Positions 6,846-16,005 of a DNA stretch of 55,837 nt are shown here, piece by piece; the first letter of the stretch is position 1; each line of letters starts with the position of its first letter. Location of the stretch: the NCBI GenBank assembly GCA_017544265.1, contig JAFYEM010000014.1, forward strand, positions 1 to 55,837, read 5' to 3'. A program made the translations under genes and the position numbers. The stretch comes from Bacteroidales bacterium (GTDB lineage Bacteria > Bacteroidota > Bacteroidia > Bacteroidales > UBA932). The notes below the pieces were generated by a model, which did no database searches, was not told where the DNA came from, and saw only the letters and a list, made by a program, of their open reading frames with translations.

Positions 6846-8117
6846 ATGGCAAGAAACAAAGAAAACGAAATCACTCTCATCAGTGCTTTCAAAGATTTCA
6901 AGGAAGAAAAGAACATAGACCGCCCCGTCATGATGGGCGTGCTGAAGGATGTCTTCCTCACCCAGATCACCAAGACCTACGGCACAGCCGACAACTTCGA
7001 CGTAATTATCAATGTCGATAAGGGTGACTGCGAAATCTACCAGAACTTCGAGGTCGTGGAGACCGTAGAAGACCCCGTAAAGGAAATAACCATAGAGCAA
7101 ATCAAGGAAGAGACCGGTGACGACGACTATGAAATCGGCGACACCTACACCCGCAAGCTCTCTCTCGCATCGTTCGGCCGCCGCGGCATCCTCAACATCC
7201 GCCAGAACCTCCAGGGCCGCATCCTGGACATCGAGAAAGCCGGCGTCTTCAAGAAATACTCCGGCAAGGTGGGCGAAATCTTCACAGGCGAAGTCTATCA
7301 GTCCTGGAAGAACGAGGCCCTCATCCTGGACGAGGACGGAAACGAACTGCACCTTCCAAAGAGCGAGCAGATTCCCGGCGAGCACTTCAAGAAGAGCGAC
7401 ACCCTGCGCGCCATCATCAAGAGCGTGGAGATGCGCAACAACACCACTCCCTACATCACTCTCTCCCGCGTGAGCGACGAGTTCCTTGAGAAACTCTTCG
7501 AAATGGAGGTTCCGGAAATCTACGACGGCCTCATCACCGTGAAGAAGGTGGTCCGCGTCCCCGGCGAAAGGGCCAAGGTCGCCGTCGAATCCTACGACGA
7601 GAGAATAGACCCCATCGGCGCCTGCATCGGCGTCAAGGGCTCCCGCATCATGGGTATCGTACGCGAGCTGCGCAATGAGAACATCGACGTAATCCAGTGG
7701 ACCTCCAACATCCAGCTCCTCATCCAGAGGGCACTGAACCCCGCACATATTTCCTCCTTTGACCTCGGCAACGGCCCTGAAGACAAGATCAAGGTCTATA
7801 TGCAGTCCGAGGAAGTCAAGAAGGGCATCGGCAAGGGCGGCGTGAACATCAAACTCGCCGGCATGCTGGTGGGCCGCGAAATCGAGGTCTGGAGAGAACT
7901 CCCGAAGGACGAAGAAGAGGAAGAAGACGTGCTCCTGAGCGAATTCGCCAACGAAATCGAGCCCTGGATTATCGAAAAACTCGAATCCATCGGCTGCGAC
8001 ACCGCCAAGAGCGTGCTCGCCCTCGCACCAGCGGATATCGCGTCCCGCGCTGACCTCGAGGATGAGACCGTGGAAGAGGTGCTTGCAATTCTTCGCGCCG
8101 AATTCGAGGAGGAGTAA
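6846..8117 (+). CDS. nusA: Transcription termination/antitermination factor NusA
   Basis: NusA binds RNA polymerase and the nascent RNA, modulating pausing, termination and antitermination. The 423-residue protein has the N-terminal polymerase-binding domain, an S1 domain (about 140-210), KH1 (with GACIGVKGSRIMGIVREL) and KH2 (with GKGGVNIKLAGMLVGREIEV). An acidic linker and a short helical C-terminal domain rich in Asp/Glu follow. Size and order are normal for Bacteroidota. It lies between rimP and infB with 13- and 15-base gaps. Confidence 0.97.
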   Translation: MARNKENEITLISAFKDFKEEKNIDRPVMMGVLKDVFLTQITKTYGTADNFDVIINVDKGDCEIYQNFEVVETVEDPVKEITIEQIKEETGDDDYEIGDTYTRKLSLASFGRRGILNIRQNLQGRILDIEKAGVFKKYSGKVGEIFTGEVYQSWKNEALILDEDGNELHLPKSEQIPGEHFKKSDTLRAIIKSVEMRNNTTPYITLSRVSDEFLEKLFEMEVPEIYDGLITVKKVVRVPGERAKVAVESYDERIDPIGACIGVKGSRIMGIVRELRNENIDVIQWTSNIQLLIQRALNPAHISSFDLGNGPEDKIKVYMQSEEVKKGIGKGGVNIKLAGMLVGREIEVWRELPKDEEEEEDVLLSEFANEIEPWIIEKLESIGCDTAKSVLALAPADIASRADLEDETVEEVLAILRAEFEEE

Positions 8118-8132
8118 TATAAACGGCAGACT

Positions 8133-10868
8133 ATGGCAGAAATAAGACTAAATAAAATCATCAAACAGTATAACGTGGGACTCGACACCCTGGTGGAGTT
8201 TCTCGCGTCTATCGGCGTGGAGGTTGAATCCAATCCGAACGTCAAGATTTCCGACGAGTGGATGGGGGCTATCCAGAAGAAATTCGGGAAAGACCTCGAA
8301 CTCAAGGAACAGGCAGAAAAGGTCGATGTGAAGCTTACGGAAATCCTCGACAAGGCATCCCGCGTGAAAAAGAGCGAGGATGAGGAAGAGGATGAAGAGC
8401 CTGCCGGTGAAACCATTCTCATCAAGAGCAACAACCTCACCCGCACTCCGGTCCCGAAGAAAGAGGAGCCGGCAAGGGAAGAGCCCAAGGCAGAAGAACC
8501 TCCTGTGAAAGAAGAGGTTAAGGAAGAGCCCGCGGAAGCTGAGCCGGAAGTGAAAGATGAGCCGGCGAAAGAGGAAGAGCCTGCTGTCGAAGAGATTCCG
8601 GAAGCGGAAGTGAAGGAAGAGCCCGCGAAAGAGGAGGAACCCGCTGCATCGGAGCAGCCGGAAGCCGCACAGGATGAGCCTGCCGGCGGGCAGGAGCCCG
8701 CTGCCGAAGAAGAGCCCGGCGAAAAAGCCAAATCCGAAGGCGCAGGGATCAAGGTCGTCGGCAAAATAGACCTCTCCAAGTTCGAACCCAAGAAAGGCAA
8801 GAAGCGCGAGAGAATCAAAGGTTCCCAGAAGGTCGATGTCAACAAGGTCGAGACCGTCAAGCCCGCCAAGAAGAAAGAGGCCGAAAAAGGTGCCGGCAAG
8901 GGCCGCAAGAAAGGCGAAAAGTTCAAACCCGCGATGACTGCGGAGGAGGAAGACGCGCTGCAGAGGGAAATCCAGAAGCAGGTCAAGGAGACATACGCGA
9001 AGATGAACGAGACGAAGAGCAACTTCGGCGCCAAGTACCGCAAGGAAAAACGCGAAGCCGCCGCCCAGCGCACCCAGGAGGAGATGGAGCAGGCAATGGC
9101 GGAGAACAAGGTGCTGAAAGTCACCGAGTTCGTAACCGTGAACGACCTTGCAACCCTGATGAACAACACCCCCGTGGTGAAGGTCATCGGCGCCTGCATG
9201 TCGCTCGGACTCATGGTTTCCATCAACCAGAGGCTGGACGCCGAAACCCTGGTGCTGGTCGCCGAGGAATTCGGTTACAAGGTGGAATTCGTCACCGCTG
9301 AACTCACCGAGGAAATCAGCCAGGCTGAGGAACCCGACAACGAGGAGGATCTCGTGGAAAGGCCTCCGGTGATTACCGTCATGGGCCATGTTGACCACGG
9401 TAAGACCTCCCTGCTGGACAATATCCGCAACACCAACGTCATCGCCGGCGAGGCTGGCGGCATCACCCAGCATATAGGTGCCTATAACGTCACCCTGAAG
9501 AGCGGCCGCCACATTACCTTCCTGGACACCCCGGGTCACGAGGCTTTCACCGCCATGCGTGCCCGCGGCGCCCAGATGACCGACCTCGCCATCATCATAG
9601 TCGCGGCGGACGACGCCGTGATGCCCCAGACCGTGGAAGCCATCAACCATGCACAGGCCGCCGGCGTTCCCATGGTCTTTGCCATCAACAAAATAGACAA
9701 ACCCGGCGCAAATCCGGACACCATACGCCGCCAGCTCTCCGAGATGAACATTCTCGTGGAAGACTGGGGCGGCAAGTACCAGTGCCAGGAAATCTCCGCC
9801 AAGAAGGGCATCGGAGTGGACAAACTCCTTGAAAAAGTCCTTCTGGAGACCGACCTTCTGGAACTCAAGGCCAATCCCAGGAAGATGGGAAGCGGCGCCG
9901 TCATCGAATCCTCCCTGGACAAGGGCCGCGGCTATCTCGCGACCGTCCTGGTCCAGGACGGCACGGTCCATGTGGGTGACGTTATCATCAGCGGAAGCTA
10001 CTACGGACGTGTAAAGGCCATGTTCAACGAGCGCGGACAGAAGGTCCAGGAGGCCGGTCCGTCCACTCCGGTGAGCATGCTCGGCCTTTCCGGAGCTCCT
10101 TCCGCCGGCGAAAAATTCAATGTGATGGCCGATGAAAAAGAAGCCAAGTCCATTGCCAACCGCCGCGAACAACTCATCCGTATCCAGGGCATCAAGACCC
10201 AGAAGCACCTCACCCTCGAGGAAATCGGCCGCCGCATCGCAATCGGCGGATTCAAGGAACTCAACGTCATCGTCAAGGGCGACGTGGACGGTTCTGTGGA
10301 GGCCCTTTCCGACTCGCTCATCAAACTTTCCACCGAGCAGGTCCGCGTGAATGTAATCCACAAGGCCGTCGGCGCCATCTCCGAGAGCGACGTCCTTCTG
10401 GCCGAAGCCTCCGACGCCGTTATCATCGGCTTCCAGGTCAGGCCTTCCTCCGAAGCACGCCGCAGTGCGGACAAGGAGGGCATAGAAATCCGCCTCTACT
10501 CTGTTATCTACGACGCCATCAACGATGTCAAGGAAGGTCTGGAAGGTCTTCTGGAACCGATTCAGAAGGAAGAAGTCACAGCCACCGTGGAGGTCAAGCA
10601 GACCTTCCGCATATCCAAGGTCGGCACCGTCGCAGGCTGTCTCGTGCGCGAAGGCAAGCTCACCGCCAAGGCCCAGGTCCGTCTCATACGCGACGGCATC
10701 GTGGTCTATACCGGAGCCCTCGCCTCCCTGCAGAGGGGCAAGGACGACGCCAAGGAAGTCCCTTCAGGACTGGAATGCGGCTGCGCACTGGAGAAATACA
10801 ACGACATCCATCCCGGCGACGTGATTGAAGCTTTCAAGATTGTGGAAATCAAACAGACTCTCAAGTAA
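8133..10868 (+). CDS. infB: Translation initiation factor IF-2
   Basis: IF-2 is a GTPase that places initiator fMet-tRNA on the 30S subunit and promotes subunit joining. The 911-residue protein begins with an IF2 N-terminal helical domain ([20 protein letters not shown]). A long Glu/Pro/Ala/Lys-rich linker follows (about residues 85-290, with repeated KEEPA-type blocks). The GTPase domain has G1 GHVDHGKT at 418-425, then DTPGHEAF and [10 protein letters not shown]. Domains II-IV complete the protein. The stop codon overlaps the lpxD start by one base (TAATG), so infB and the lipid A genes are translationally linked. Confidence 0.98.
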   Translation: MAEIRLNKIIKQYNVGLDTLVEFLASIGVEVESNPNVKISDEWMGAIQKKFGKDLELKEQAEKVDVKLTEILDKASRVKKSEDEEEDEEPAGETILIKSNNLTRTPVPKKEEPAREEPKAEEPPVKEEVKEEPAEAEPEVKDEPAKEEEPAVEEIPEAEVKEEPAKEEEPAASEQPEAAQDEPAGGQEPAAEEEPGEKAKSEGAGIKVVGKIDLSKFEPKKGKKRERIKGSQKVDVNKVETVKPAKKKEAEKGAGKGRKKGEKFKPAMTAEEEDALQREIQKQVKETYAKMNETKSNFGAKYRKEKREAAAQRTQEEMEQAMAENKVLKVTEFVTVNDLATLMNNTPVVKVIGACMSLGLMVSINQRLDAETLVLVAEEFGYKVEFVTAELTEEISQAEEPDNEEDLVERPPVITVMGHVDHGKTSLLDNIRNTNVIAGEAGGITQHIGAYNVTLKSGRHITFLDTPGHEAFTAMRARGAQMTDLAIIIVAADDAVMPQTVEAINHAQAAGVPMVFAINKIDKPGANPDTIRRQLSEMNILVEDWGGKYQCQEISAKKGIGVDKLLEKVLLETDLLELKANPRKMGSGAVIESSLDKGRGYLATVLVQDGTVHVGDVIISGSYYGRVKAMFNERGQKVQEAGPSTPVSMLGLSGAPSAGEKFNVMADEKEAKSIANRREQLIRIQGIKTQKHLTLEEIGRRIAIGGFKELNVIVKGDVDGSVEALSDSLIKLSTEQVRVNVIHKAVGAISESDVLLAEASDAVIIGFQVRPSSEARRSADKEGIEIRLYSVIYDAINDVKEGLEGLLEPIQKEEVTATVEVKQTFRISKVGTVAGCLVREGKLTAKAQVRLIRDGIVVYTGALASLQRGKDDAKEVPSGLECGCALEKYNDIHPGDVIEAFKIVEIKQTLK

Positions 10869-11857
10869 TGGAACTTTCGGCAAAACAGATAGCACAAATA
10901 CTCAAAGGAACGGTACAGGGAGACGAGGACGCCCGCATAACCAAGTTCGCGAAAATCGAGCACGGAAAGAGCGGCGCCATCAGTTTCTATGCGAACCCGA
11001 AGTACGAGAAGTACGTCTATACCTGCCGCTCTTCTGTTATAATAGTCAATAAAGATTTCGTTCCGGCCAAGCCCGTAAACACGACCCTGGTGCTGGTGGA
11101 CAATGCCTATGCCGGCGTCGCGGAACTTCTCCGCTACGTCTCTCAGCAGAAGCGCCGCAAGGGCTTCCACCGCAGCCTCCGGGCCCGCTATTACTTCACC
11201 ACGAAGTTCGGCAGGAGGGTCTATGTGGGCGCCTTCGCCTGCGTCGGGCACCACACCACCGTCGGTGACGACACCGTGATCTCCGAGCATGTCCATATCG
11301 GCGACAACTGCACCATCGGCTCCGGCTGCCTCTTCTATCCCGGCGTAAGGATTTATCCCGGCACCATCATAGGCAACAACGTGATTATCCATGCCAATGC
11401 GGTCATCGGCGCGGACGGATTCGGAAACATTCCCCAGCCGGACGGCACGTGGAAGAAGATAGAGCATCTGGGAAACGTCGTCATCGGCAATGATGTCGAA
11501 ATCGGCGCGAACACGACCATAGACCGTTCCGAAATTGAATCCACCATCATCGGCAATGGCGTCAAAATAGATAATCTGTGCATGATTGCCCATAACGTCA
11601 TCGTCGGAGACAATACGGTCATGGCCGCGCAGGTGGGTATCGCCGGCTCCGCCAAGATAGGCAAAAACTGCATCCTGGCTGGGCAGGTGGGCATTTCCGG
11701 GCATCTTACCATCGCGGACAACACCACCATCGGCCCCCAGGGCGGCGTAATCGGCAACATCAAGACTCCCGGCGGGACCTGGCTCGGCTCCCCTATCATC
11801 AACGCAAAAACTTATATGAAGGCCTACGCTCTCTTCAAGCGTGCCGCAGAACAATAA
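10868..11857 (+). CDS. lpxD: UDP-3-O-acylglucosamine N-acyltransferase LpxD
   Basis: LpxD adds the N-linked hydroxyacyl chain to UDP-3-O-acylglucosamine, the third step of lipid A synthesis, in the cytoplasm. The N-terminal uridine-binding domain (residues 1-100) is followed by a left-handed beta helix of hexapeptide repeats from about 120 to 300. The catalytic His is expected in [12 protein letters not shown], the counterpart of the E. coli catalytic motif. At 329 residues it is slightly shorter than usual (about 340-346). It is joined to infB and lpxC by TAATG overlaps. Confidence 0.96.
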   Translation: MELSAKQIAQILKGTVQGDEDARITKFAKIEHGKSGAISFYANPKYEKYVYTCRSSVIIVNKDFVPAKPVNTTLVLVDNAYAGVAELLRYVSQQKRRKGFHRSLRARYYFTTKFGRRVYVGAFACVGHHTTVGDDTVISEHVHIGDNCTIGSGCLFYPGVRIYPGTIIGNNVIIHANAVIGADGFGNIPQPDGTWKKIEHLGNVVIGNDVEIGANTTIDRSEIESTIIGNGVKIDNLCMIAHNVIVGDNTVMAAQVGIAGSAKIGKNCILAGQVGISGHLTIADNTTIGPQGGVIGNIKTPGGTWLGSPIINAKTYMKAYALFKRAAEQ

Positions 11858-12759
11858 TGAACCAGAGAACACTAGCCAAGGCATTTTCCTTTGAAGGCAA
11901 GGGCCTGCATACCGGCAGGTACTCCCATGTGAGCGTACTCCCCGCGGGTGCTGACAGCGGCATCGTATTCCGCCGCACGGACCTCGGCGGGGCCGAAATC
12001 GCCGCCCTCGCGGAAAATGTTTCTTCAACTGCCCGCTCCACTACGCTTTCATCGGGCGAGGCATCAGTAGCCACGGTCGAACATATCCTCTCCGCCCTCA
12101 CCGGCATGGGGATAGACAACGCCGAGATTGAAATCGACAATATCGAAATGCCGATTCTGGACGGCAGCGCGTCGGTCTATACGGACGCCATCGCGAAAGC
12201 CGGAACCGCGGAGCAGGACGCCCCGAGGCGCTATGTCAGCCTTAGTGAGCCTGTCGAGATTTCAAACCCCGAGACGGGGTCGTTTGTCCGGCTTGAACCC
12301 GCGGAAGATACCTCCTACGGCATCACTGTGGATTTCGGTTCCAAGGTACTGGGCATTCAGGAAGCCTCCTTCTCAAGCGGTGACGATTATGCCGCAGAGA
12401 TCGGGCCCTGCCGCACTTTCTGCTTCTTCCATGAACTGGAGTTCCTGCTCGGGAACAATCTCATCAAGGGCGGAGACGTGGACAACGCCATAGTAATAGT
12501 GGAGCATCCGGTCAGCCGGGAACAGCTCGAAAAGATTTCCACGCTCTTCGGAAAAAGCGGGCTGGAGGTCGTCGGAGAAGGCTATCTGAACAACCTGACG
12601 CTTCACTTCCCGAATGAATGCGGAAGGCATAAACTGCTGGATCTGATCGGCGACATGCGACTTACCGGAGGCTTCCTCCGCGCCCGCGTGACGGCCTTCA
12701 AACCGGGACATTCGATTAACACACAGGCGGCCCTTGCCGTCAGAAAAAATATGCAATAA
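11857..12759 (+). CDS. lpxC: UDP-3-O-acyl-N-acetylglucosamine deacetylase LpxC, without a FabZ domain
   Basis: LpxC is the zinc-dependent deacetylase that commits UDP-sugar to lipid A. The zinc ligands are visible: His76 in VEHILSAL, and His258 and Asp262 in GRHKLLDLIGD. The catalytic His285 is in KPGHSINTQ. The product stops at residue 300, directly after the deacetylase domain. In Bacteroidota that I know, LpxC is normally fused to a C-terminal 3-hydroxyacyl-ACP dehydratase (FabZ), giving about 460 residues; here that half is absent and lpxA starts at the same junction (TAATG). No fabZ is present elsewhere in this window. Confidence 0.95.
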   Translation: MNQRTLAKAFSFEGKGLHTGRYSHVSVLPAGADSGIVFRRTDLGGAEIAALAENVSSTARSTTLSSGEASVATVEHILSALTGMGIDNAEIEIDNIEMPILDGSASVYTDAIAKAGTAEQDAPRRYVSLSEPVEISNPETGSFVRLEPAEDTSYGITVDFGSKVLGIQEASFSSGDDYAAEIGPCRTFCFFHELEFLLGNNLIKGGDVDNAIVIVEHPVSREQLEKISTLFGKSGLEVVGEGYLNNLTLHFPNECGRHKLLDLIGDMRLTGGFLRARVTAFKPGHSINTQAALAVRKNMQ

Positions 12760-13568
12760 TGGTTACTATTCATCCTCTTGCAACCGTAAGCCCCAATGCA
12801 AAGCTTGGGGAAGGCACGGAAGTAGGCCCTTACGCCTATATCGCAGACAATGTCATTCTCGGGGAAAACTGCAAAATCCTTCCCCATGCCAATATCTTCC
12901 CATACGTCAAAATGGGCAACGACTGCACGGTCTATCCCGGCGCAGTGGTCGGAGCAGAGCCTCAGGACCTTAAATTCGACGGAGAAGTCTCATGGGTGGA
13001 AATCGGCGACAGAGTAACCATCCGCGAATGCGCGACCATAAACCGCGGCACCGCAGCCAGCGGCAAGGCGGTCACCAAAGTGGGCAGCGACACCCTGATT
13101 ATGTCCTACGTGCATATCGCGCATGACTGCACCATCGGAAACCACTGCATCCTCGTGAGCTATGTCGGCCTCGCCGGCGAAACTGACGTGGACGACTGGG
13201 CCATCCTCGGCGGCGGCGCCAAGGCCCACCAGTTCTCCCACATCGGTACGCACGCGATGGTCGGAGGCATGGTTACCATCAACAAAGATATCCCTCCGTA
13301 CGCCCTGGTGGGGAAATCTCCCGCAGTGTTCGCCGGAATCAACATCGTAGGCTTGCGCCGCCGCGGATTCTCCACAGATGTTATCCGCAACATCAAGGAT
13401 ATCTACGACACCATCTACTACGAAGGCCTGAACGTGAGCGACGGCATAGCAAAGATACAGTCCGGCTTCCCGAAGTCGGAGGAAAGGGATATCATCATCG
13501 ATTTCATCCGCAATTCCAAGCGCGGCATAATCCGCAGCTTCCGTCCCGGCGAACGCGCCGACGAATAA
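12759..13568 (+). CDS. lpxA: UDP-N-acetylglucosamine acyltransferase LpxA
   Basis: LpxA transfers a hydroxyacyl chain from ACP to the 3-OH of UDP-GlcNAc, the first step of lipid A synthesis. The 269-residue protein has a hexapeptide-repeat beta helix (residues 1-190) and a C-terminal helical domain (NIVGLRRRGFSTDVIRNIKD). The catalytic His122 lies in YVHIAHDCTIGNH. Length matches the family. It is joined to lpxC and to wbqC by one-base TAATG overlaps. Confidence 0.97.
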   Translation: MVTIHPLATVSPNAKLGEGTEVGPYAYIADNVILGENCKILPHANIFPYVKMGNDCTVYPGAVVGAEPQDLKFDGEVSWVEIGDRVTIRECATINRGTAASGKAVTKVGSDTLIMSYVHIAHDCTIGNHCILVSYVGLAGETDVDDWAILGGGAKAHQFSHIGTHAMVGGMVTINKDIPPYALVGKSPAVFAGINIVGLRRRGFSTDVIRNIKDIYDTIYYEGLNVSDGIAKIQSGFPKSEERDIIIDFIRNSKRGIIRSFRPGERADE

Positions 13569-14194
13569 TGCTTCTTTCCACGGCATTCCTGCCGCCTGCG
13601 GAGTGGTTTGCACTCGCAGCACGGGATATTACCCTGTCGGACGGCAGGGTAATTCCGTCTGTAGTGCAGCTGGAAGCCCATGAGAATTTCATAAAGCAAA
13701 GCTGGCGTTCCCGCTGCCTGATAGGCACTTCATCGGGCAGTGAAGCGATACTGGTGCCGGTAGTCCACGGCGAAAGCCTCATAACTTCGGTCAAGATTGA
13801 TTATTCCACTCCCTGGCTTGTCCGGGCGGAGCGCGCAATAGACACGGCCTACCGCAGCGCCCCATTCTACGAGCACTACCGGGATGAGCTGTTCAGCATT
13901 CTGGAAAGCCGCCACGAGACGCTCTGGGAGCTGAATCTGCAGCTTATAAACTATCTTTTCAGGTGCCTGCACCTGCCTGCCGGGCTATGCAATACATCCT
14001 GCTGGACTCCTCCGGGAGAACTTGCTGACGACTACCGCTACGCACTTTCTCCCAAGCTGCCTTCTCCCCTCACCGTGGGTCCATACTATCAGGTATTTGC
14101 CCACAGGCGGGGCTTCATCCCGGGCCTCAGCATAATAGACCTGCTCTTCGGCGAAGGTCCCGAGGCGGCCGCTTTCCTGTACTTACGACAATAA
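13568..14194 (+). CDS. WbqC family protein
   Basis: This is a 208-residue protein of the WbqC-like family, first seen in O-antigen clusters and also common as a core gene of Bacteroidota; its exact reaction is not established. Family features are LLSTAFLPPAEWFALAA at the start, EAHENFIKQSWRSRCLI, and KIDYSTPWLVRAERAIDTAY. It is the last gene of the operon that begins at rimP, overlapping lpxA by one base, which hints at a role around the cell envelope. The 3-prime end faces susE across a strong hairpin. Confidence 0.85.
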   Translation: MLLSTAFLPPAEWFALAARDITLSDGRVIPSVVQLEAHENFIKQSWRSRCLIGTSSGSEAILVPVVHGESLITSVKIDYSTPWLVRAERAIDTAYRSAPFYEHYRDELFSILESRHETLWELNLQLINYLFRCLHLPAGLCNTSCWTPPGELADDYRYALSPKLPSPLTVGPYYQVFAHRRGFIPGLSIIDLLFGEGPEAAAFLYLRQ

Positions 14195-14196
14195 AA

Positions 14197-14228
14197 TGAA
14201 CCCCGGAAATCCAAAGTTCCGGGGTTCA
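14197..14228 (-). terminator. Terminator between wbqC and susE
   Basis: TGAACCCCGGAA (14197-14208) and TTCCGGGGTTCA (14217-14228) form a perfect 12-bp stem with an 8-base loop. On the minus strand it is followed by TTTTATT, so it mainly ends the susCDE transcript; it may also stop transcription from wbqC. Confidence 0.8.
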
Positions 14229-14247
14229 CTGTAAATAGGGTCAGGTA

Positions 14248-15993
14248 TTATTCCGCAGGGATGTAGGTTACGTCGATTCCCTTGAGGAAGCAGGTGCAGA
14301 ATGCAGGGTCCTGCGTCCAGGTAATTACGATTTCACCGGAAGCCTCGCCCTCGAACGTGGCTGAAGGAGCCTCGTTGACATGGGCAACAGGATCGCCAAA
14401 GGCTACACCTCCGACTGTCGCGGCTACAGAATAATACTTTCCGCCGTCGTTTTCACCTTCGTCGAAAGTAACATAGCGCGCGACTATCTTGGTTATAGTC
14501 CCTCCAATATCACTGGTTGACAGGGTGATGCTGGAAGGATCTCCGGCACCACTCCAGCCGTAACCGACTTGAATTGAAGGTGCCATCCAGCCCTCGGTAA
14601 CAAACATGAAGAAACGTCCGTCTTCAGCGACCGAATCAAGAGTCCATTCAATATCGTCAAAGCTGTCTGTGAGAGCCGCTGCAGGATAGCAGGCTGCGGA
14701 TTCCTCTGCAGGAAGGCCGAAGTCACCCAAAACAAAGGTATGGCTGTAGGTCACAGGCTCCGGTTCGGGTTCCGGGTCATTCTTTCCGGCCTGGATTACC
14801 TTGACGATTAGTTTAGCACTCTTCTTGGGAGCGCTGAAAGAGACCGAGGCCTCAAAGGTACGGGTCACGCCTGCGTTATCGTCAGCCCAGAATGCGACGG
14901 CAACTCCACCGGCTACAATCTCGGCCTTTGTGAAAGCGCTCTCACCTGTTCCCTCATTCACAGACGCAATCTTTGCGCCCTTAGGTATATCGAACTCAAC
15001 CACGACAGGGAAAGGCTTGGACTCCGCAGGAACAGTCTTGACGGTCAGTTCATTATCTCCTGTCATTTCACTTTCAAGGGCCTCAGCACCGTTCTCGGTC
15101 CTGAAATAAGCCCTGACAACAGCCGGTATATCCATAGGCTCACCACCGGCATCACCGGCGTTTCTGAGAATCTTGACTTTTTTGTTCGCAGGATCCAAGA
15201 ATATGTCATAGACTCCATCTTCTTCAGTGGTAAAGTTCTTACCACCGGCAGCGGCGTTGTATTCCTCTCCCACAGCAAGCGCGAAGGGCTCAACATCGCC
15301 ATCTGCTCCGAAATTTGAATCCCATTTACTATTCTCGCGGAACTTGAACTGCTCGCCTGCCTTGACGGTCACCTTCTCGCAAAGATGCCATATCCCGTCT
15401 GTATACATAACCAGATCCGGGACCGCCTCATCTTCTCCCTCTTTCTTGTTTCCCCAGTTAAGTTTATGCTCTGACAAATCTCCGGTCAATCCCCAGGTAC
15501 TCACTTCATCGTACTCAGGATAGTTCGTTTTACGCTCTTTCAGCGGGTAAGTGGTAACCCGGATAGTTTTGGAATTGGAAAAAATGTTGTCATAGGTATT
15601 ACCTATAGTCACACCGACTTTAACCTCCAAATCAAAAGCTCTCCCTGGTATAATTTCGGGGAATGCAGTCATCACACCCTTGTTGAATGCGGTGTAAGAA
15701 ACCTTGGCCTCACCCGATGAGGCAAGACTCACAATCGGCAGGGTTTTACCGGAATACACTCCGTACAAAGAATATATGCCGGCAACCTTTTGCTTAAAAT
15801 CAGCAGGAGTGAATAGAAATTCCGCCTCGAGTTTGCCGTTATCTTCCTCGCCGGTAACCTCGATGCTCTCTGGAACTTCATTTAGTACCGGAGCAATAAC
15901 ATCATCCGCTGACGGAATCTGCACTTTCTCCAATTGGTCGCAGGCTGCAAGCACACCGGCTACAGCCAGCAATGATATAAGAACTTTTTTCAT
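14248..15993 (-). CDS. susE: SusE-like outer-membrane glycan-binding lipoprotein
   Basis: This 581-residue lipoprotein is expected to bind oligosaccharide at the cell surface next to SusCD. The signal peptide MKKVLISLLAVAGVLAAC ends at Cys18. A SusE N-terminal domain (about 25-160) contains VPESIEVTG. A SusE/F starch-binding-type module (about 165-275) contains GLTGDLSEHKLNWGN and YDIFLDPANKKVKI. An Ig/BACON-like module follows (about 290-400), then a Pro-Glu linker. The C-terminal module (about 415-581) contains TSDIGGTITKIVARY and ends KGIDVTYIPAE; it also occurs at the end of the large lipoprotein at 49463-53464. It is the last gene of the MFS-susC-susD-susE operon, 12 bases after susD. 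Confidence 0.85.
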   Translation of the reverse strand: MKKVLISLLAVAGVLAACDQLEKVQIPSADDVIAPVLNEVPESIEVTGEEDNGKLEAEFLFTPADFKQKVAGIYSLYGVYSGKTLPIVSLASSGEAKVSYTAFNKGVMTAFPEIIPGRAFDLEVKVGVTIGNTYDNIFSNSKTIRVTTYPLKERKTNYPEYDEVSTWGLTGDLSEHKLNWGNKKEGEDEAVPDLVMYTDGIWHLCEKVTVKAGEQFKFRENSKWDSNFGADGDVEPFALAVGEEYNAAAGGKNFTTEEDGVYDIFLDPANKKVKILRNAGDAGGEPMDIPAVVRAYFRTENGAEALESEMTGDNELTVKTVPAESKPFPVVVEFDIPKGAKIASVNEGTGESAFTKAEIVAGGVAVAFWADDNAGVTRTFEASVSFSAPKKSAKLIVKVIQAGKNDPEPEPEPVTYSHTFVLGDFGLPAEESAACYPAAALTDSFDDIEWTLDSVAEDGRFFMFVTEGWMAPSIQVGYGWSGAGDPSSITLSTSDIGGTITKIVARYVTFDEGENDGGKYYSVAATVGGVAFGDPVAHVNEAPSATFEGEASGEIVITWTQDPAFCTCFLKGIDVTYIPAE

Positions 15994-16005
15994 AACTGTC
16001 TATTA

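Noticed and set aside
8148-10361. Long minus-strand open frame (737 codons) opposite infB
   Set aside because: It is the antisense shadow of infB, caused by high GC and codon bias. It reads as low-complexity Leu/Phe/Gly and His-rich sequence, has no family motif, and overlaps a certain gene completely.
10706-12028. Minus-strand open frame (440 codons) opposite lpxD
   Set aside because: It is complementary to the hexapeptide-repeat coding sequence of lpxD; its periodic Asp/Gly/Val content is an artefact of that repeat.
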